Below are positions 6,371 to 10,403 of a stretch of DNA of 10,403 nucleotides, one piece after another. A program made the translations under genes and the position numbers. This DNA is from UBA1724 sp963621575 (GTDB lineage Bacteria > Verrucomicrobiota > Lentisphaeria > Oligosphaerales > Oligosphaeraceae), in the NCBI GenBank assembly GCA_963621575.1, contig CAVFEH010000031.1, forward strand, positions 1 to 10,403, in the 5' to 3' direction. The notes beneath the pieces were generated by a model that did no database searches, had not been told where the DNA came from, and saw nothing but the letters and a program-made list of their open reading frames with translations. Every line of letters begins with the position of its first letter. The stretch's first letter is position 1.

Positions 6371-6399
6371 TTGATAAATCCATTTGCGGGGATTATCTT
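6371..6399 (+). promoter_or_regulatory. Sigma70-like promoter of the 270-residue membrane protein gene
   Basis: TTGATA (6371-6376; 5/6 match to TTGACA) and TATCTT (6394-6399; 4/6 match to TATAAT) are separated by the optimal 17 bp. They stand out as an A+T-rich island in G+C-rich surroundings. The start of transcription would fall near 6406, leaving a leader of about 75 nt that opens with a hairpin. This is the best promoter match in the window. Confidence 0.65.
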
Positions 6400-6411
6400 A
6401 CGGCGGAATTG

Positions 6412-6442
6412 CTCCTCCACGGAGGAGTTCGGAAGTTTTTTT
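6412..6442 (+). promoter_or_regulatory. Leader hairpin followed by a T-run, terminator or attenuator
   Basis: CTCCTCC (6412-6418) and GGAGGAG (6421-6427) form a 7-bp stem; because the central loop is only AC, the inner pair or two must open. GAA (6406-6408) with TTC (6428-6430) can extend it across a 3-nt bulge. Seven T residues (6436-6442) follow 8 nt after the core stem. It may simply be the terminator of the DUF4159 gene, whose stop is 180 bp upstream. However, it sits downstream of the promoter at 6371, so it would be transcribed in the leader, where it could attenuate transcription or protect the 5' end. The CTCCTCC arm is also anti-Shine-Dalgarno-like and the GGAGGAG arm is Shine-Dalgarno-like. 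Confidence 0.45.
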
Positions 6443-6481
6443 CTCAAGGTATAACCTCCCAACAATCAAAGGAATTCACAC

Positions 6482-7294
6482 ATGGATCTGAAATGGATTG
6501 CAGTGATGGTCGTTGGTTTCATCGCGGCCATGGTTGGTATGAACAAGCAGAAGGCTGGTGTGGCCTGGGGCCAGATTCTCGCCATTCTGGGCGCCATCGT
6601 CGCCGTGGCCGGCGCCGCCATGAACCTGACAGGCTTCTTCCAGGAAGGCTCCAAGCAGATGGCCCGTGAGCAGCGCTACATGTACGTCCAGGCCAAGTTC
6701 CTGGCAGAGGCCGTGAAGAAGGAAGCCCCCGGCGCCCAGAAGGTCGCCGTGATCTGCGACTCCTACCTCTACATCGACGGTTACGGCGATCCCATCGACA
6801 AGCCCGGTGACAGCCCCTACATCGAGGCCATCAAGGACACCTTCAAGGGCGCCGAGATCATCCCCATCTACATCAAGTACAAGGTGAAGAAGCCCGCCAA
6901 CGCCGATGCCAAGTCCGTCATGCCTCCCGTCATGCCCGGCATGATGACCAGCGGCCAGTTCAAGCAGCTGGCGGCCGACATCAAGAAGGCCAAGGCGGAC
7001 GTTGTGATCAACATCACCCAGTTCCCCGTGGACAACAAGCTGCCCGCCACTCTGACGCAGTTGAAGGGCGTCAAGATGGGGTTCTTCGCGTTCTGCACGG
7101 CGGATGAGTTGAAGGTCGTCTTCCAGGACGGCGGCAAGCAGTGCGCCGAGGTTGTGGCCGCAGTCATGACCAAGAGCAATGGCATCTACGACGACACCAT
7201 CCCCGCCAGCGACAAGAAGGCTTTCGACCGCCGTTTCGTCCTGCTCGAGAAGAACAACTACGAGGCCCAGATGAAGGTGGCCATGCAGAAGTAG
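6482..7294 (+). CDS. Unrecognised membrane-anchored protein, 270 residues
   Basis: I do not recognise a named family. Two hydrophobic helices (about 5-20 and 30-50) are joined by a short basic loop (NKQK, 21-24), predicting N-out/C-out topology with a roughly 215-residue extracytoplasmic domain. That domain looks alpha/beta, with strands KVAVICD (87-93), AEIIPIYIKY (124-133), ADVVINIT (172-179) and MGFFAFCT (199-206) alternating with charged helices, reminiscent of half of a type 1 periplasmic-binding fold. A Met/Pro-rich insert SVMPPVMPGMM lies at 145-155. AAAGGA (6468-6473) is 8 nt before the ATG. Lys is almost always AAG and codon choice is strongly biased, which with the good promoter and terminator suggests high expression. 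The call that it is real is firm; any binding role is inference. Confidence 0.88.
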   Translation: MDLKWIAVMVVGFIAAMVGMNKQKAGVAWGQILAILGAIVAVAGAAMNLTGFFQEGSKQMAREQRYMYVQAKFLAEAVKKEAPGAQKVAVICDSYLYIDGYGDPIDKPGDSPYIEAIKDTFKGAEIIPIYIKYKVKKPANADAKSVMPPVMPGMMTSGQFKQLAADIKKAKADVVINITQFPVDNKLPATLTQLKGVKMGFFAFCTADELKVVFQDGGKQCAEVVAAVMTKSNGIYDDTIPASDKKAFDRRFVLLEKNNYEAQMKVAMQK

Positions 7295-7624
7295 TCCTCC
7301 TCGTCTCTCCTCCCCCATCGCGGGAGACGGGGCGCGTGACACGGGGGAGGCGCCGGCGCAAGCCGAAGGGCCCCTCCCTTCCTCACAACGTCAAACCCCG
7401 TCTCCCTCCTGCAGAAGGCGGCCCAGGAAGCCATTCCCCGGGTCGCCTTTTTTTCGTAACGGCGGGGGCCGTCGCCAGGCCCCCTGACATCCTCGAGCAC
7501 ACCTCGCCTGGCTGTCCGCCCTGCTTCCCTCGTTGCGTTTTTTTTGCGCGCATTCGTCTTTTTTGTCCCGGGACCAGCGGCTTTTCTTTCGCCCGGTTCC
7601 GGGCGGCTCTTGGAGAAATTGTCC
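7295..7624. other. Intergenic region of 330 bp
   Basis: Besides the intrinsic terminator at 7415-7454, this stretch has a 7-bp G+C hairpin GGGGGCC/GGCCCCC (7464-7484), a 10-bp palindrome GTCCCGGGAC (7565-7574), and a small hairpin GCCCG-GTTC-CGGGC (7592-7604 region) just ahead of the lipoprotein's ribosome site. Two T-runs occur at 7537-7544 and 7559-7564. The lipoprotein promoter should be between 7455 and about 7600, but I could not place a convincing -35/-10 pair. No gene is seen. Confidence 0.5.
7415..7454 (+). terminator. Intrinsic terminator after the membrane protein gene
   Basis: AAGGCGGCCC (7415-7424) pairs with GGGTCGCCTT (7440-7449) with one G-U, and inside it GGAA (7426-7429) pairs with TTCC (7434-7437). 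A T-run at 7448-7454 follows. It lies 121 nt after the stop of the 270-residue protein, so that gene has a fairly long 3' untranslated region and is transcribed alone. Confidence 0.85.
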
Positions 7625-7855
7625 ATGAAGAACCTGTTTCTCGTTCTTGTGTGCGCCTCCCTGCTGGTTCCGGCGCTGTCCTCCTGTGGCGGTTCCAAGC
7701 CGGACCGTCCCCGTACCAAGCCTGTCACGGACGGTGTGAAGGAGACCCTGGATTACGGCGGCACGGTTGGCCGTGCCTACAACCAGGGCAAAGAGCGCAT
7801 CCAGAATCTGAACGAGGAGCACAACCGCCAGCTGGAGCAGTTCCTGGAGGAGTAA
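7625..7855 (+). CDS. Small lipoprotein, 76 residues
   Basis: Type II signal peptide: MKNLFLVLVCASLLVPALSS, then C21, with lipobox LSSC (18-21), so the mature 56-residue protein is predicted to be lipidated at C21 and anchored in a membrane. GGS after the cysteine gives no Asp at +2, which in proteobacterial rules favours the outer membrane. The rest is hydrophilic; about 50-76 (YNQGKERIQN and LNEEHNRQLEQFLEE) is a strongly charged helix that could form a coiled coil. GGAG (7612-7615) is 9 nt before the ATG. A longer open frame exists upstream, but the signal peptide and ribosome site fix this start. No family recognised; a structural or accessory envelope role is a guess. Confidence 0.82.
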   Translation: MKNLFLVLVCASLLVPALSSCGGSKPDRPRTKPVTDGVKETLDYGGTVGRAYNQGKERIQNLNEEHNRQLEQFLEE

Positions 7856-7951
7856 AACACCCCTTCGGAATCCCGGCACGCGGAAAAGTCCATCCTTTCC
7901 TTTTTGCACTTTACTCTCTCTGTCTTTGTCAACCAAGGAGAACCCGCCCTC

Positions 7952-9217
7952 ATGAAAACCACCGCCCTGCGCCTTTATGGAGTCAACGATCTTCGCCTGG
8001 AGTCCTTCGATCTGCCGGAATGCGGCGATGACGGCATCCTTGCCGAGGTCGTCTGCGATTCCATCTGCATGTCTTCCTTCAAGGCGGCGGAGCAGGGCGC
8101 CGGTCACAAGCGGGTGCCCAATGACTGCGCCACCAATCCGGTGATCGTGGGGCATGAGTTCTGCGGCGTCATCCGCGAGGTAGGCAAGAAGTGGCGGGAC
8201 AAGTTCCATCCGGGCGAGCGCTTCGGCATCCAGCCCGCGCTGAACTACAAGGGCACCCTGGACGCTCCCGGATATTCCTTCCCCACCATCGGCGGCGACT
8301 CCACTTTCATTCGCATCCCCTCCTGCGTCATGGAGATGGATTGCCTTCTGAAATACACCGGCGAGGCCTTCTTCATGGCGTCCCTCTCCGAGCCCATGAG
8401 TTGTCTGGTGGGCGCCTGCCACGCGCAGTACCGCATGGCGACTCCCGGATCCTATCAGCACACCATGGGCGTGAAGAAGGGCGGCAAGTGCGCCTGCATC
8501 GCCTCCGCCGGCCCCATGGGTCTGGGCCTCATCGACTATTTGGTCCACGGCCCCATGGCACCATCCCTGGTGGTGGTGACCGACATCGACCAGGCGCGCC
8601 TGGACCGCGCGGCCTCCGTGCTGACGGCGGAAGATGCCGCCGCCCACGGCGTGAAGCTGGTCTACCAGAACACCTCCGGCTCCGGCGCCACCGAGGCCCT
8701 GAAGGCGCTGACGGGCGGCGCGGGCTATGACGATGTCTTCGTCATGGCGCCCGTGGCTCCGTTGGTGGAGCAGGGCGACGCCATCCTGGGCAAGGGCGGC
8801 TGCATGAATTTCTTCGCCGGTCCCATGGACCCCGCCTTCTCCGCGAAGATGAACTTCTACAACGTCCACTACTCCGGCACCCACATCGTGGGCACCAGCG
8901 GCGGCAACACCGACGACATCCGCGAGGCCCTGAAGCTCATGGGCGAGGGCGTCCTGAATCCCGCCATCATGATCACCCACGTGGGCGGGCTCACCGCGGC
9001 CCGCGACACCACGCTGAACCTGCCCTCCATCAAGGGTGGCAAGAAGCTGATCTACACCCACCAGGACTTCCCCCTCACCGCCATCGCCGACTTCGCCGAG
9101 AAGGGAAAGACCGACCCCGTCTTCGCCGAGCTGGATGCGGCGTGCAAGCGCCACAACGGCCTCTGGAATCTGGAGGCCGAGCGCATTGTCCTGGAGAAGA
9201 TGCCCCGGCTCGCCTAG
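7952..9217 (+). CDS. Zinc-dependent MDR dehydrogenase, L-sorbose-1-phosphate reductase-like
   Basis: Medium-chain dehydrogenase/reductase of 421 residues, predicted to oxidise or reduce a sugar, sugar phosphate or polyol with NAD(P). Catalytic-zinc ligands appear as C39 (DSICMSS), H68-E69 (VGHEF) and E147 (LSEPMSC). The structural-zinc four-cysteine lobe of classic alcohol dehydrogenases is absent. The nucleotide-binding motif is AGPMGLG (186-192), and D211 at the end of VVVTDID suggests NAD preference. Residues DAPGYSFPTIGGD (104-116) and the PGSYQHTMG stretch resemble SorE-type enzymes, hence the tentative label. It is longer than the usual 340-360 residues, with an extended segment around 160-180 and 360-421. 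AAGGAG (7935-7940) lies 11 nt upstream of the ATG; in-frame codons further upstream lack a site. Substrate is not determinable from sequence; yhcH downstream fits a carbohydrate role. Confidence 0.85.
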   Translation: MKTTALRLYGVNDLRLESFDLPECGDDGILAEVVCDSICMSSFKAAEQGAGHKRVPNDCATNPVIVGHEFCGVIREVGKKWRDKFHPGERFGIQPALNYKGTLDAPGYSFPTIGGDSTFIRIPSCVMEMDCLLKYTGEAFFMASLSEPMSCLVGACHAQYRMATPGSYQHTMGVKKGGKCACIASAGPMGLGLIDYLVHGPMAPSLVVVTDIDQARLDRAASVLTAEDAAAHGVKLVYQNTSGSGATEALKALTGGAGYDDVFVMAPVAPLVEQGDAILGKGGCMNFFAGPMDPAFSAKMNFYNVHYSGTHIVGTSGGNTDDIREALKLMGEGVLNPAIMITHVGGLTAARDTTLNLPSIKGGKKLIYTHQDFPLTAIADFAEKGKTDPVFAELDAACKRHNGLWNLEAERIVLEKMPRLA

Positions 9218-9223
9218 TGTCCC

Positions 9224-9252
9224 GGAGGGATTTCGCCCTCCCCCGTCCTTCC
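9224..9252 (+). terminator. Possible weak terminator after the dehydrogenase gene
   Basis: GGAGGG (9224-9229) and CCCTCC (9236-9241) form a 6-bp stem with an ATTTCG loop 6 nt after the stop codon. The tail CCCGTCCTTCC is pyrimidine-rich but has no real T-run, so termination would be inefficient. A second G+C hairpin CCCCG-CAAGC-CGGGG (9281-9295) follows. Read-through into yhcH is plausible. Confidence 0.35.
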
Positions 9253-9355
9253 CTCGTCCCCTGTCTTCCACAGCCAAAGCCCCCGCAAGCCGGGGCGCCA
9301 ATCGCGCCGGAGGGCGGGGGACAAGATTCTCCCCTGGTTCTTCCCCCCGACTTCC

Positions 9356-9808
9356 ATGATCCACGACACCCTTGAAAACTTCCCCCGTTACTTTGCGCTC
9401 CATCCCCGCTTCGCGAAGGTCTGGGAGTTCCTCCGCAACCCCGGTCTGCCGTCGCTTCCGGAGGGCAGGGTGGATATCTTGCCGGACGGCGAGATCTTCG
9501 CCAATGTGCAGACGCCGTCCAGCCGGAGCGCCGGGGAGGCCCCCCTGGAGTTTCATCGGAAGTACATCGATGTCCAGGTGCCTCTGAGCCGCGTGGAGGA
9601 GATGGGATGGCTGCCTCTCGCGCAGGCCCCGGCGACCCTGGTCTACGACGCGGGGAAGGACCTGGCCATTGGACCTGGCGGGCACGCCAGCCGTGTGGCC
9701 GTCCATCCCGGGGAGTTCACGATCTTCTTCCCCCAGGATGTCCATGCGCCCTGCATCGGCGACGGCGGCCCCATCAAGAAGATCATCGTGAAGGTGCTGG
9801 CGGAGTAG
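9356..9808 (+). CDS. YhcH/YjgK/YiaL family protein (DUF386)
   Basis: A 150-residue cupin-like protein of the usual family length. Family hallmarks are visible: LEFHRKYIDVQVPL (64-77) with H67 and D72, VHPGEFTIFFPQDVHAPC (116-133) with E120 and H130, and KKIIVKV (141-147). These conserved residues are expected to bind a metal. Family members include E. coli YhcH of the sialic acid cluster (reported to speed sugar ring opening) and EbgC, a beta-galactosidase partner, so a role in handling sugar anomers is a reasonable inference. The ATG has no Shine-Dalgarno; upstream sequence is CTTCCCCCCGACTTCC. It lies 138 bp after the dehydrogenase and 4 bp before coaX. Confidence 0.9.
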   Translation: MIHDTLENFPRYFALHPRFAKVWEFLRNPGLPSLPEGRVDILPDGEIFANVQTPSSRSAGEAPLEFHRKYIDVQVPLSRVEEMGWLPLAQAPATLVYDAGKDLAIGPGGHASRVAVHPGEFTIFFPQDVHAPCIGDGGPIKKIIVKVLAE

Positions 9809-9812
9809 GATT

Positions 9813-10403
9813 TTGGCTTCCCCGGCTGTCCATTCTGGCGACGACGCCCTGCTGGTCTTCAATGCGGGAAACACCCGCGTGGCCGTGGGGCACGGCATCC
9901 CCGGCACCCCCGAGTTCCGGCAGGAGTTCCTCCCCACGGAGGAGTTCCTGGCGCGCTGGACGCCGCCCCCGGGGGAGGTGTCCTGGCGCGGCGTGGGGGC
10001 CTGCGTGGTCCCCGCCATCCGCGACGGACTCCGGCGACTCTGCCCCGGGCGCATCCACTGGGTCGGACCCGAGGACTATCCCGGAATCGACCTCTGCGGC
10101 TATCCCGGCGAACGATTGGGGGCCGACCGGCTGGCGAATGCCGCCGCCGCGCACCATCTCTCCCCCGGCCGTCCCGTCATGGTCCTGGATTGCGGCACCG
10201 CACTGAACTCCGTGTGCGTCGCCGCCGATGGGCGGTTCCTGGGCGGGGTGATCCTTCCCGGACGGGAGACCGCGCTGCGCGCGCTTTCCCGGAATACGGC
10301 ACAACTGCCCGAATTCGCGGTGACCGCCCCCCACGAGCTCAATCCCCTGGGGCGCTCCACCGAAGACGGCATCCGAAATGGCGTGGACTTGGGAACCCCC
10401 CGT
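9813..10403 (+). CDS. coaX: Type III pantothenate kinase, C terminus cut by window end
   Basis: ASKHA-fold kinase that phosphorylates pantothenate in the first step of coenzyme A synthesis. The frame is open from a TTG at 9813 to the edge, giving 197 residues of an expected 240-270. Diagnostic motifs are LGADRLANAAAAH (102-114; D105 is the expected catalytic Asp), VLDCGTALNSV (124-134) and GGVILPGRETALRALSRNTA (144-163), then LGRSTEDGIRNGV (179-191). The phosphate-binding motif reads FNAGNTR (16-22), so the first Asp of DxGNT is Asn17, which is unusual. No ATG or GTG precedes the motif suitably; TTG with GGAG at 9802-9805, 7 nt upstream and overlapping the yhcH stop, is the best start and implies coupling to yhcH. 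The CoaX-related BvgA accessory factor (Baf) shows family members can have other roles. Confidence 0.88.
   Translation, partial: MASPAVHSGDDALLVFNAGNTRVAVGHGIPGTPEFRQEFLPTEEFLARWTPPPGEVSWRGVGACVVPAIRDGLRRLCPGRIHWVGPEDYPGIDLCGYPGERLGADRLANAAAAHHLSPGRPVMVLDCGTALNSVCVAADGRFLGGVILPGRETALRALSRNTAQLPEFAVTAPHELNPLGRSTEDGIRNGVDLGTPR

Noticed and set aside
7391..10054. An 887-codon open frame on the - strand spanning the lipoprotein, dehydrogenase, yhcH and coaX
   Set aside because: It runs antisense to four recognisable genes and through a terminator; composition is low-complexity and shadow-like. Its unusual length across intergenic DNA is explained by scarcity of TTA/CTA/TCA in this G+C-rich sequence.
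1..10403. tRNA, rRNA, RNase P, SRP RNA, CRISPR repeats, transposase genes or phage genes
   Set aside because: I looked for T-loop sequences, conserved ncRNA cores, regularly spaced direct repeats and transposase-like frames and saw none.

Overview
The window is a G+C-rich bacterial segment with nine confident or probable genes and one more cut by the right edge. Nothing in it is an rRNA, tRNA, CRISPR array or insertion sequence. The mix suggests a member of the PVC group, perhaps a gut- or sediment-type Lentisphaerota or Kiritimatiellota relative: a hexuronate catabolic operon, a free-standing DUF4159 secreted protein, an L-sorbose-1-phosphate reductase-like dehydrogenase, a YhcH-type sugar protein, type III pantothenate kinase and several unfamiliar small proteins. 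This assignment is inference; no marker gene is present.

Left third (1-3283, + strand): after a strong intrinsic terminator of an upstream gene comes a compact operon, eda - kdgK - uxuA, with 43-45 bp gaps and a clear AGGAG site before each gene. Together the products take D-mannonate to 2-keto-3-deoxygluconate (UxuA), phosphorylate it (KdgK) and split KDPG into pyruvate and glyceraldehyde 3-phosphate (Eda). The earlier steps (UxaC, UxuB) are not in the window.

Middle (3297-5134, - strand): a small XRE-type helix-turn-helix protein converges on uxuA. Behind it lies about 850 bp with no credible gene but several inverted repeats, a 28-bp perfectly alternating purine-pyrimidine tract and repeated GGAATTT-type motifs. 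It ends at the terminator of an unrecognised cysteine-containing 167-residue protein, also on the - strand.

Right half (5250-10403, + strand): a secreted DUF4159 protein is divergent from the cysteine protein. Next is an unrecognised two-helix membrane-anchored 270-residue protein with its own sigma70-like promoter, a structured leader and an intrinsic terminator. A 76-residue lipoprotein, a SorE-like zinc dehydrogenase, a YhcH/YiaL-family protein and a partial coaX follow. The coaX gene starts with TTG just after yhcH and has Asn in place of the usual first Asp of its DxGNT motif.

The most worthwhile leads are the 850-bp structured gene-free region, the 270-residue membrane protein with its leader hairpin, the cysteine-rich orphan, and the atypical CoaX.
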